Assembly: GCA_951217055.1 (NCBI GenBank)
Contig: OX578276.1
Coordinates: forward strand, 119,854,979-119,918,978
Source: Gerris lacustris
Taxonomy: Eukaryota > Arthropoda > Insecta > Hemiptera > Gerridae
Length of the DNA stretch: 64,000 bases
Direction of reading: 5' to 3'
Shown here: positions 24,398 through 34,588 of the stretch, piece after piece
Numbering within the stretch: position 1 is the first letter of the stretch
Layout: each line of letters opens with the position of its first letter
Position numbers and translations under genes: made by a program
The notes under the pieces: model-generated
Told to the model about the DNA's origin: nothing
The model's database searches: none
Seen by the model: the letters and a program-made list of their open reading frames with translations, nothing else

Positions 24398-26710
24398 ATG
24401 AGGATAGTCTTTCTAGGTAATGAATTTCAGATAAATGCAGTATTTTAATTAAAAATAAATAAAAAAATCATTTACAAAGCGTCTCTCTACCTGTGCACTG
24501 TACATTGAACTAGTGATCTTTATAATCGTGTTTCTGACATCAAATAAAGCACGTATACTAATTTTCATTCATATCAGATCAAAATAGTAATATTTTTTTA
24601 ATTTTTACCTAAAAGCATATTTCCTGTTTTTCCATTTTATCCCTCTAATAGATAAAAATATGACACAAGTGTACATAACAACAATTACTGTACTCTTAAA
24701 GACCTTTCCAACGACATCATGAATGGTGAATAGTAGTTTGAGTTTTGTACCCTGTACCCCGTATTTCCGCCTTCGGGACTGTCCCGTAAAGTTGGAGTTA
24801 AGTTTATTTTATGTGTCCCAAGCGATCCATGAAAAAATAGTAGCCTCAAATTTTTGTCACAGACCCTTTTACACGAAAGATTGACTATATGTATATTGTT
24901 TAATAACCAAACTATGTCGTCACACAGAATGATTGTATTTGATCAATACACAGGTTTCGGCTATTCAAATGCAACCTTCTTTAGATAATCTGATGGTTAT
25001 TGTGTGACATCAATTGTGAAAGTCAAACCGTAGTTAAACAATAAAATTGGAACTAAAAACAGAGGCCACTGTTTCAACTCTTTTGTAGGAGCACTGACTA
25101 AGCAAAATAATCCATTTTTCTTTTAAAAAACACCAGCACGCATGTTTTATCAGTTATCCACCATAGACACCATACCTCGATTGTTGCTGGGTTTTTTTAA
25201 TCAATTGAATCATTGTTTTATTTTTGTTTTAGCAAATGCATTTCTTCTGCTGGTACTTCAATCTTTGCAGGTCAACAGTCAATGCAGTAAAGGAATAAGT
25301 TACCCTCTCAGTAGACGCTGTCAGTTTTATCTTAAATGTGCAAGTGAAAAGTTGCTTTTAACAAAATGTAATATTGACTATTATTACGATGTTGCATCGA
25401 AATTGTGCGTGGCAGGGGAAAATGACGAAGAATGTGAAAAAGCGAAGAAAATATTTTTTCTAAACCAAAACTTGAAAATAAGTAAATCAGTTTTAAGTGA
25501 TAACAGAAAAGAGTGGAACGGTAAAATGCTTCAACTAAGTGTCTTACCCGGTATTGGGAATACAGAATGGCCAATTGACGATGTCACTACAGAAGGTAAT
25601 TACTGGACAGGAACTAATGGCGAAGGAATGACAGGAACAGACTGGAAAAACGATAAGGGCACAACAGAGGGAAATTATTGGGCTGGAACCGATGGTACTG
25701 GAATGACAGGGACTGAATGGCCAAAACGGAAGTATTCAACAGAAGGTAGTTATTGGACTGGAACCGATGGTACTGGAATGACAGGTACTGAATGGCCAAA
25801 ACGGAAGTATTCAACAGAAGGTAGTTATTGGACTGGAACCGATGGTACTGGAATGACAGGTACTGAATGGCCAAAACGGAAGTATTCAACAGAAGGTAGC
25901 TATTGGACTGGAACCGATGGTACTGGCATGACGGGCACAGAATGGCCTATCCAAAAAGAAACTACAGAAGGAAACTATTGGGCGGGAACTGATGGCACTG
26001 GGATGACTGGAACAGAATGGCCGAATCAAAGGGAAACAACAGAAGAAAGTTATTGGGCGGGAACTGATAGCACTGGAATGACTGGAACAAAATGGCCGAA
26101 TCAAAGGGGAACAACAGAAGAAAGTTATTGGGCGGGAACTGACGGCACTGAAATTGATAGTGAAAAAGTGAAAACTCGTAAAACCACGACAGAAGAAAGT
26201 TATTGGACTGGAACTGATGGAACTGGAAAAACAGGCACAGAATGGCCTGTTCAAGATAGTACAACCGAAGGGAACTTCTGGACAGGAACTGATGGTACTG
26301 GAAAAACTGGTACGTTTTGGCCAAGTATAAAAAGTACTACAGAAGGCAATTACTGGACTGGAACTGATGGGACTGAAAAGACAGGTACGTACTGGCCCAG
26401 TTATGTCACGACCCCGGAAGCTCCATTAACTCAGACTGTCACTAGTGCCACGGAAATATATACCAATAATCCTTCTGGAATGACAACGAACATTGTCAGT
26501 GGACCTACTGAAACTATTAATACGAAAAATCCTTCAGATCCAACAACTTCCAATCCTTGGACTCAAAGACCATCAGAACAAACAACCGGAACTGAATGGA
26601 CAGTTTCGGAAAATGCTAATACCGATGTTACGGGAAGTGAATGGACAGTAACTGAAAGTCCCAGTGCTCATCGAAATAAGAGTGCCCCTACACCAAGACA
26701 AAGTTGGTGA
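24398..26710 (+). CDS. Secreted chitin-binding protein with 11 tandem repeats (paralogue 1)
   Basis: Exons 24398-24416 and 25233-26710, joined in phase 1 (donor GTAATG, acceptor TGTTTTAG), giving 498 residues. Exon 1 reads MRIVFL and exon 2 continues ANAFLLLVLQSLQVNSQC, a good signal peptide. Residues 24-74 form a CBM14/peritrophin-A chitin-binding domain with Cys spacing 11-5-9-12-8. Residues 125-399 are eleven 25-residue repeats with core YWTGTDGTGMTGTEWP; units 3-5 are nearly identical at DNA level, unit 8 is degenerate. The tail (400-498) is Thr/Ser/Pro-rich. AATAAA lies at 26932-26937. A protein of this kind would bind chitin in the extracellular matrix, cuticle or gut lining while the repeats act as a glycosylated spacer; this role is inference. 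Its neighbour at 34589 is a paralogue. Confidence 0.82.
24640..24780 (-). repeat. Remnant of the GGGGTACGGGGT Helitron-internal unit
   Basis: In inverse orientation this carries CATAACAACAATTACTGTACT and CCCTGTACCCCGTA, matching the units of the Helitron at 8563-14670. It lies in the intron of the chitin-binding gene and has no recognisable ends. Confidence 0.6.
25586..26410 (+). repeat. 75-bp coding tandem array (11 units)
   Basis: Eleven 75-bp units in frame with the chitin-binding gene. Units at about 25736-25960 differ by only a few bases, so the array expanded or was homogenised recently at its centre; outer units are more diverged. Confidence 0.9.
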
Positions 26711-28031
26711 AAAAAAAAAAAATCACTGTAACCGAATACTTAAATACAACTTGATCTATCATCAAACGGTAATATTAATATCACCAAACCTTGCTAATTT
26801 GAGCGGCTGAAATCTCATACAGGAAAAAATACATAGAAAGAAATTACCTAACAAAATAAAAATAATTTTACATTTAATGTCCTGTATTAACTGTATTATC
26901 ATGCATTAACAATATTTCAATATAGTAAAATAATAAATGCCTAATACTTGATAATCTATATTTATTTACAATATGTGAAAATATTTATTATTTTTCATTA
27001 TTACTAATTTTATTTGTATAATTAATTATTTATTGATGGATTTTTCAGGTATTAATAAAAGTAATCAAATTTATATAACTTTTCATGACTTTAATTGTGA
27101 GACTTTGTAGAATTGTTTAAAGGTGTCAAGTTTAACAACTATTTTTCAATAGTAATTTTATTTAACTAATAATAAATATATATCTCATACTTTGTATATT
27201 ACTTATAAATTTGACTTGTTTACTATAAAATATTTACTTCCCAACTTCCTACTTATCAAATATAAGTAAACATAATACATAAAATATATTCGAAGATTTT
27301 GAAAATAGGGTTATTTTGAAAAAAAAACTGTTCTCTTTAGGCCCACATATACGATCAAACTTTTTTGGCAAGTAAATTTGATCAAAAGTTTGACACCCTG
27401 TGTACACTTCATCAAGCCATCCAACTCACAAACTGCACCCATACACCGTTAAACTGACTTGCCAAGTTTGATCGTGTATGTGAGCCATTAGGAAATAGTT
27501 TAACAATAAGTTAAGAGTTTTATTGTTATAGTTACTACCATTTCTCTGTGAGTAAACCTTAAATGAAATATGCGGTTTTTTTTAGTAAATAAAGCGCATT
27601 TGTAGTTTGATCATAAAAAAACTTCTTGAATTACTTAGTTAAGAAAAAGGTTGGTTGTATAGTTATTTAAATAGGAAGCAGTTTGTGAGAATTTAAGGAC
27701 GCGCTTCCATATCTTTATCATAATACATGTTCCGTCTATTAAGTCAGAGTTAGTCATGTATATCCAAATTATTGGATATACATATTCGTGTTCCTTCATA
27801 TATTATAGAACACGATTTACTCACAATATTTTGAATATAGGGTGGATCGTCGAATGTGCTTTTTTAATTATGCATCAATTGTTATTTTATAAAAACATAA
27901 TTCTCTTCAAAAAAATATATAAGTGCATTAAACGGTATAAATAAGAAATTAATACATATGAACCATGGTGTAAATAAAACATTTACATATTCGGGACAAA
28001 TACAGTCTGAAATAATTTTTCTTACAAATTG
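26711..28031. other. 3' UTR and AT-rich intergenic sequence with one MITE
   Basis: Apart from the poly(A) signal at 26932 and the palindromic element at 27336-27492, this is AT-rich sequence without coding I can support. Confidence 0.5.
27336..27492. mobile_element. Small palindromic MITE, family C copy 2
   Basis: Starts TTAGGCCCACATATACGATC and ends with the near inverse GATCGTGTATGTGAGCCATTA; inner blocks TTTGGCAAGT and ACTTGCCAAGTTTGATC also pair. Non-coding. Confidence 0.6.
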
Positions 28032-28034
28032 TAG

Positions 28035-28973
28035 GGGAGACCGTGGACGGTTGAAACAGGCTACGGTTGAAACAACCCAATTAATGGGTGGAAAAATTAG
28101 CGATATTTGGGAACAACCAAGGAAAAAGGACGCAGCTTCCGTGGCGGAATTTGAACTTTTGTGTTTGGAGTTCGTTTCGAGTTTATCATAAGTTTATGAG
28201 AGGGGGTATTGTGTTTTCGCGTCCAAAAGTAAGTATATTTTTGCGGCTACTCTTTTGCTTTTTTGTCCAAAACTAAAATAGTTGTGGTTATGATAGTTTT
28301 TAACGTAAGAACTTTGGTTATGGAAGTACAACAGGTGTAATTCTTTTTTATCTAAATTGTTTATCTCGGAGGTCATGACGACAACTTTTTCAAAACATGT
28401 TCTGGGTGCGGTTGTAACAATGTTTACAATTAAGTTACCAGCTGGCTATTAAGTATGAAATTTTCAAATACACTTTAAGCTTCATTTAAATCATTTTAAT
28501 TAAATCCTTTTTTTTACTTTCGTCACATTTTATTAGTTTTAATGTTAATTAACCTTGAACTACAAAATATATGATACAAATTACATTTAGAATATTTATT
28601 ATTGTTTCATTTATCTTAAACACCTATTATTCTGCGTATGACCAATTATTCAATTATTTTGCTTTATGTTCTGTGATTTTGACTCGATAAATAAGTACTT
28701 CTAACATAATTCTCTTTATTCTGTTAGTGTTACAACTAACCCCATTAACTGTTACAACCGCCCCTGGTATGGGGTCGGTTCAAACATATTTCCTGAATTT
28801 TTAAAATGCCTATAAATGTTTTTTTAATGCAGATAATCTTACTATAACCTCATCCATGTCTAGTCTGATAACTAAAGTTCAATTAAGGCCCACTGTCAAA
28901 TACATTGAGGTTAAAATGTTTATGCAGGAAGCGATTTTGTAAAAAATGTTTCAACCGTCCCCGGTCTGTAGGG
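28035..28973. mobile_element. ~0.94-kb MITE with GGACGGTTGAAAC ends
   Basis: The left end has GAGACCGTGGACGGTTGAAA and the right end (inverse) CAGACCGGGGACGGTTGAAAC, with TA at both borders. The inner part has further GTTACAACC/GGTTGAAAC-like motifs near 28740. No protein family is recognised. Confidence 0.6.
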
Positions 28974-29529
28974 GTACAATATAAACTAAAATATAATTAC
29001 AGCCCATCTTTAGTACCTATGATCTAAAAGTAAGTATACAAATATTCTTAATTAAGTAGATTAAAATTAGGACATAAGTGTGGTTTAAACCACACGTATA
29101 TGCAGTAGTCTTATGGCCTTAAGACCATAAGCATAAGACTACTAATTTCCAAAATGTTGCAAAAAAGAATGTCAATAATCAATGGAAGAAATAAGTAAGG
29201 CCGAGTGACTAGTGAAACCTTTTTACGGGCCCGACCGCTAGGCTAGAGTTAATACAATTTCCGTCCTGTCTCTATCATAAAAGGTTTGTTTAATTTTAAT
29301 GGTAAATGCTATTGCGGAAAAGCAGCTTTTTAGCTTGAGCTTTTTTAATGAACGTTTCCTTTTCATTATCATCACTCTTATCTCTTATCTAGATAATAAA
29401 TTATAAAACCAATGTTGGAAAGATAAGTAAATTTTACATAGGGAATATTATACATGTTTTACCATACGTCCAGTAGTACATTATTTGTTTTGTAATATAT
29501 ATCCAAATTACAGTTTTCCATTTTTCCTT

Positions 29530-30187
29530 TTTATAAAAAGAGAAAGTATTGTGATGGCACGAAAATTCGATTTTGATGAATTTACATGTTTTTAGGTCCA
29601 CTGAGTCTTAAAAAATGGTTTTTATCTACGATTGATACGAAATATAAACATTATATCTTTGTTTAGACGCGTAGAAAGTGATTATTTACGTACTTGTATT
29701 CATTGCGCATGCGCGTCTCATAGTTCTGAATAATTCCTCTTCTTTACCTTACTAGTGCGGTAAAGAAGAGGAATTCTTCAGCTTTACGCACGATTAGTGA
29801 GTTTGTTTACATTTAACAAAACTAATTTGGTGTTCTTTTATTAAAGTAACTGTTTATATCGAGTTTTTAGTGAAAAACAATGAGTGAATCAAGTGACTGA
29901 CGAATATGTGGAGAATAATAATCCTCCAGAAATAATTAATTCGGCAAAAAATACAACTAATGAATTAATGCCATCTTTATCAAGAGAGAGATACGAACTT
30001 ACATACAGCAAGTTTATTTGTTTCTGTATTTATTATTTAAATCTAACAATCGTAGATAAAGTACGGTACGCAACTCGTGCGAAAACGGCATTTTGCATTG
30101 CTCGTGAAATGGTTCCGACGATTTTGATCAAAAAATTTGATTATGAATCTAACGATATAAGCCGTTTTCCCTAAAATAATTTAGGAA
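29530..30187 (+). mobile_element. Non-autonomous element of family A, possible Helitron-type 3' end
   Basis: Shares its left part with 4650-4760 and its central part (CGATTGATACGAAATATAAA to AACAAAACTAATTTG) with 63565-63800. It ends with the inverted pair TTTTCC/GGAAAA and ATCTAG before T, like a Helitron terminus. A frame at 29884-30174 contains LMPSLSRERYELTYSKF, resembling the N-terminal region of tyrosine recombinases of Crypton-like elements. This is weak and possibly captured. Confidence 0.45.
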
Positions 30188-30429
30188 AAATCTAGTTAGT
30201 GAATAACTAAAAAACTACAGCCTCCAGCCAAAACAAGGTTGAGTACAAAATTATTTTAAATTAAATCCTCTACAAAGAAGGTCCTATTTCATTATTTTGC
30301 TAGGATCAATAAGTGAAGAGATATAGAGGGGGAAATATAATATAATTGAACGAGAGTAGTGAGTTCTTAGTTTCAAAGACTTGGGATTTGAAAAGTTTGT
30401 TTGTTTGTATGTTTGTTTGTTTGTCTAAC

Positions 30430-30760
30430 GATAACTGGAGTAAAAATTAATCAATTTTAACGAAATTTGGCACATATATGTATCTCAGCATTTTTGAGAA
30501 CTGTATCGTTTTTTTGAAATTCCACACTAAATATTTTCAAGATGGCGGCCAATATGGCGGACGACTAAACAAACAGTTTTTAGTCAGTATGACATGTTAT
30601 ACATAAATTTAAAGCTCTTGAAGTCTAGAAAAGGAATATCTAACTATTAAAATTTAACCCATAAGATTTTCAAAAGGGCGGCCAATATAAAGAAAACTAA
30701 AAAAGTTTTATCTGCATAACATGTTATAAATCGTTTAAAGGCTACAGATCATGTACAAAT
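30430..30760 (+). repeat. Dispersed repeat with GATGGCGGCC motif
   Basis: Contains AAATTTGGCACATATATG and CAAGATGGCGGCCAATATGG; a second good copy is at 45835-46080. Preceded by a GTTT-rich simple repeat (30395-30425). Confidence 0.6.
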
Positions 30761-30769
30761 ACTGTATAA

Positions 30770-31374
30770 AAAGGTGAGCACAGCGAGCCTGCATTCATTT
30801 TATTATATAATCATTATATACATAAATACTTTTACAACAGACGAGCGTAGTGAGCCTGCAATAATTTTATTAAATAAAATATTTACTAAAAATGCTTTAT
30901 AAACAGGCGAGCGTAGCGAGCCTGCAATAATTTTATTAAATAAAGATAATGAAAAAAAGCTATATAAACAGGCAAGCGTAGCGAGCCTGCATTAATATTA
31001 TTAAATAAATATTACGTACAAATGCTGTATAAAAAGGTGAGCACAGCGAGCCTGCATTCATTTTATTATATAATCATTATATATATAAATACTTTTACAA
31101 CAGACGAGCGTAGTGAGCCTGCAATAATTTTATTAAATAAAATATTTACTAAAAATGCTTTATAAACAGGCGAGCGTAGCGAGCCTGCAATAATTTTATT
31201 AAATGAAGATAATGAAAAAAAGCTATATAAACAGGCGAGCGTAGCGATCCTGCACTAATAAGATCCTGCAAAATACAGATTATATAGAAATGTTGTATAA
31301 ATAGGCGAGTCTGCATTAATATTATTAAATAAATATTACTTACAAACGCTGTATAACCAGGCGAGCCTGCATTA
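30770..31374 (+). repeat. Array of ~65-bp units with a CAGGC...GCCTG hairpin
   Basis: About ten units each carry a short hairpin (typically CAGGCGAGCGTAGCGAGCCTG) followed by an AT-rich stretch with TTTTATTAAATAA. Four-unit blocks of about 250-260 bp are themselves duplicated (from about 30763 and about 31020). The array resumes at 34272-34325 after the Helitron insertion. Confidence 0.85.
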
Positions 31375-32600
31375 TCTATATATATAAAATTCTCGGTCAC
31401 GGTGTTTGATCCCGAACTCCTCCGAAACGGCTCGACCGATTTTGATGATTTTTTTGTATTGATTGGTAGGTCTGAGAATAGGATGTTATCTATTTTTTAG
31501 GCCCCTAAGTGATAAGGGGGGCCCCCCAAAATTTTATTTTTTGGACAAAAATTCTTTATTTTATTTTTTATAGATTTGGCATTAAAAAATACTTATAACC
31601 CTAAATTTTTACCTTTTTACCACCACTCAGTGATTTTTTTTTTTTAATTTTTTGGCCAAAGTTTTTTAATTTTATTATTTTATGATTAGGCATTAAAAAA
31701 AATTATAACCCAAAATTTTTACCACCCCTAAGTGATAAGGGAGGCCCCCCCCCCCCCCAAATTTAATTTTCTCAATTTTTTGGGCAACATTTTTTAATTT
31801 TATTTTTTTATGATTGGGCATTAAAAAATACTCATAACCATAATTTTTACCGTTTTACCACCCCTGAGTGATAAGTTCTGTCTTAACTCTGCTAAGTACA
31901 AACAGTTAGTTACTTCTAATTTTGTCTCTTTTCTAACTCCACCATGTGTAAGTAGTTATCAACGCATACGTACTTAGCAGTGGTATTTTATAATTTATAT
32001 TTAATGAAATGCGTAAGGAACTTCGTTCCTACCGGGTGTCCCGCGACACCAGATGTATTTTTTTAAGTTTATTTATTTATTTAAGATTTGGAATTAAAAC
32101 ACTAATAATCCTAAATTTTTACCTTTTTACCGCCCCTAAGTGATAAGGGTGGCCCCCCAATTTTTTTTTTATTTTTTGGACAAATGTTTTACAATTCTTT
32201 TTTTTATGATTTGGTGTTAAAAAATACTTATAACCCTAAATTTTTACCCATTTACCACCAACTCCTATTTTTCAGCGATATTATTACTGTAATAAACTTC
32301 AACTCTCAGTGGTTGATAACTGATTGATCAGTAATCCCCACCAGGCGTCTTCCGGTGTCACTTCTCACCCAGAAAACAGCACGGAGTAGGGATGAGAACG
32401 ATGCCAGTCTCCTATCTTTCTCACACAATAAAATTTCTCCCTATTTTGATAGGTTATCATCGCCCACAGCGCTCCATTCCTCTTTCAGTCATAGACCACA
32501 TCCCCACACACTTACAATCAGTTAGTTATTTTTTATTTAACTACCAAAATATTCAATAGAAATAATTTAATGGCAAAACAACGTTTGCCCGGTCAGCTAG
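31375..32600 (+). mobile_element. Non-autonomous Helitron copy 1
   Basis: Begins TCTATATATATAAAATTCTC, followed by the common GGCTCGACCGATTTTGATGA block, and ends GTTTGCCCGGTCAGCTAG. It contains several ~120-bp units with CCCCTAAGTGATAAGGG and TTATAACCCTAAATTTTTACC. It sits between an A of the hairpin array and a second copy. Confidence 0.75.
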
Positions 32601-34271
32601 AACAGACATTTTTTGTGTATGTTCGGCAGGTCTAAGAATGGGTCGAAAACTATTTTGTATACCCCTAAGTGATAAGGGTGACCCCACAACATTTTTTTAT
32701 TTAATTTTTTTTTTTATTATTATTTGACATTAAAAAATACTTATAATCCTTAATTTTTACCCTTATACCACCAACCCCCATTTGTTAATAGCGATATTAG
32801 TACTGTAATAATCTTCAACTCTCAGTGGTGGATAACTGATCAACTATCATTCGATCAGTTATCCCCGCCAGGCGTCTACCGACGTCACTTCTCACCCAGC
32901 AAACAGCACGGAGTAGGGATTACAATTTAAATTTATAAATTATTATTATTATTTAATTATTAAATATAATATCATACAATCCATTGCACTTAGAGATTGA
33001 TATTGATTTTTTTTAATTATCATAATTAGTGATCGATAAATGGATCTCAATATGGATAACATTTTTTAATGTATATAACTTTTAAGAGATATAATTTTAA
33101 ATATATAGTACTTAAGTTAATAAAGTAAAATGAATTAAAAAATAAATGCTTGGTCTATTATTATTTTGATAGGCCGTTATTGTTCACAGCGCTCCATTCC
33201 TCTTTCAGTCATAGATCACGTCCCCACACACTTACAATAAGTTAGTTATTTTTTATTTAACTACCAAATTATTCACTAGAAATATTTTGCTTCCTTATAG
33301 AAATATCTTGCTCCCTTCTTATATAATATTTTCACCCATGATATCCCTCAACACCCTTCCACCATCCTTGCTTCCTTTGCAGACGACAAATGTATACTTT
33401 CCACCCATAAAAATTCTCACGTTGCGTCTGATCTCATTCAAGAACACCTCTATCTTCTTGAAATATGGCTAAACAAATGGAGAATAAAAATAAACGAGAG
33501 TAAAAGTGTTCATGTGACCTTCTCCTTAAGACACGGAAACTGCGAACCTCTATTCCTTAACCATATCCTAATTCCACACCATAGTACCGTCCGCTACCTT
33601 GGCTTATACCTTGATCGTAGACTCACATGGGCACTACACTACGCAAACGCATCAACACACGCTATAAACTTTTACATAGACTCCTCAACAAAAAATCCAA
33701 ACTCAACACACATAACAAGATACTAATATACAACACAATTCTCAAACCTGCATGGACATATGGCATCGAACTATGGGGCTGCACCAAACGCTCCAATTCC
33801 TACCGCATCCAATCCTTACAGTCAAAGATCCTCAGAACTATAGTAAATGCACCCTATTACGTATCCAACCAAATCCTACACACTGACCTAAACGTCCCAT
33901 TTGTCCGAGACCTAGCTATTTCCCGCTATAGATCCTTCCACCACTCAGTCTCCCTCCACACAAATCCTTTGATCATAAACCTGTCATTCCAAACCATTCC
34001 TGACAATCCTCCTAGGCGATTGAAGCCGCAATGGCCCCGAGATCTATTATGATATAAGACATTTGTTAATTTAAAGAATTTATGCGAAGTCAATAAGCTC
34101 TGTCACTGGACAGGAGTCTTATATCTGTCAATTTAAATCAAGCTATACAATCAAATTATCATTATTGCTTATAACATGTAAAACTGTAGTTGCAATATTC
34201 AATAAAAGTTAAAAAAAAAAAAAAAAAAAAAAAATTTTATATGGCAAAACAACGTTTGCCGGGTCAGCTAG
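32601..34271 (+). mobile_element. Non-autonomous Helitron copy 2 (5'-truncated, LINE-interrupted)
   Basis: Opens inside the family sequence (GGCAGGTCTAAGAATGGGTC) without the TC start and repeats the CAGCACGGAGTAGGGAT region. It ends GTTTGCCGGGTCAGCTAG with T after it. A Jockey-type LINE is inserted near its 3' end at 33289-34234. Confidence 0.7.
33289..34234 (+). pseudogene. 5'-truncated Jockey-type LINE reverse transcriptase
   Basis: From 33300 the frame reads APLLYNIFTHDIP, then ILASFADDKCILSTH, where FADD is the RT catalytic box, and KWRIKINESKSV. After VRYLGLYLDRRLTWALH a frameshift near 33635 moves the thumb region (LKPAWTYGIELWGCTKRSNS) into another frame to about 34052. It ends in AATAAAAG and a 24-A tail (34211-34234). 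The 5' truncation, frameshift and tail identify a dead retrocopy of a Jockey-clade element. Confidence 0.88.
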
Positions 34272-34325
34272 TTATTATTAAATAAAGATTATATAAGTAA
34301 AAACAGGTGAGCGTGGTGAGCCTGC
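34272..34325 (+). repeat. Right remainder of the hairpin array
   Basis: Continues TTATTATTAAATAAAG and one more ACAGGTGAGCGTGGTGAGCCTGC unit. Joined to the bases at 31374 it restores a normal array unit, marking the exact Helitron target. Confidence 0.85.
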
Positions 34326-34588
34326 AATAACTTTATTTAATATGGATTATGTACGGATGAAAGGAAAACAGTTTTAACTCCTGAGAACTTACGAATTTAT
34401 ACGAAATTTAATTCGGCTCACATCATCTCAGGTTCTTTTGACAATTTTAAATTTAAGATTGGGTCCAATAATATGACGATTAAAGAGGAAGGTTGTAGTC
34501 AGCATGATATGCCATACATTGTTTTAAAAGGCTTTACGAGTAGCAAATGAATATGTAACTAGTAACTATTGCTACAAATGTGACCGAG

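Noticed and set aside
25614..26324. Long open frames on the minus strand (91-122 aa) across the repeat array
   Set aside because: They mirror the 75-bp coding array of the chitin-binding gene on the plus strand; periodicity explains the lack of stops.
29884..30174. A 96-codon frame as a host gene
   Set aside because: It lies inside a repeat family present several times in the window and lacks a proper ATG context.
30770..31374. CRISPR-like array: short palindromic repeats with regular spacing
   Set aside because: The spacers are themselves repeated and AT-rich, the host is a eukaryote with introns, and no cas genes are present. It is a tandem repeat.
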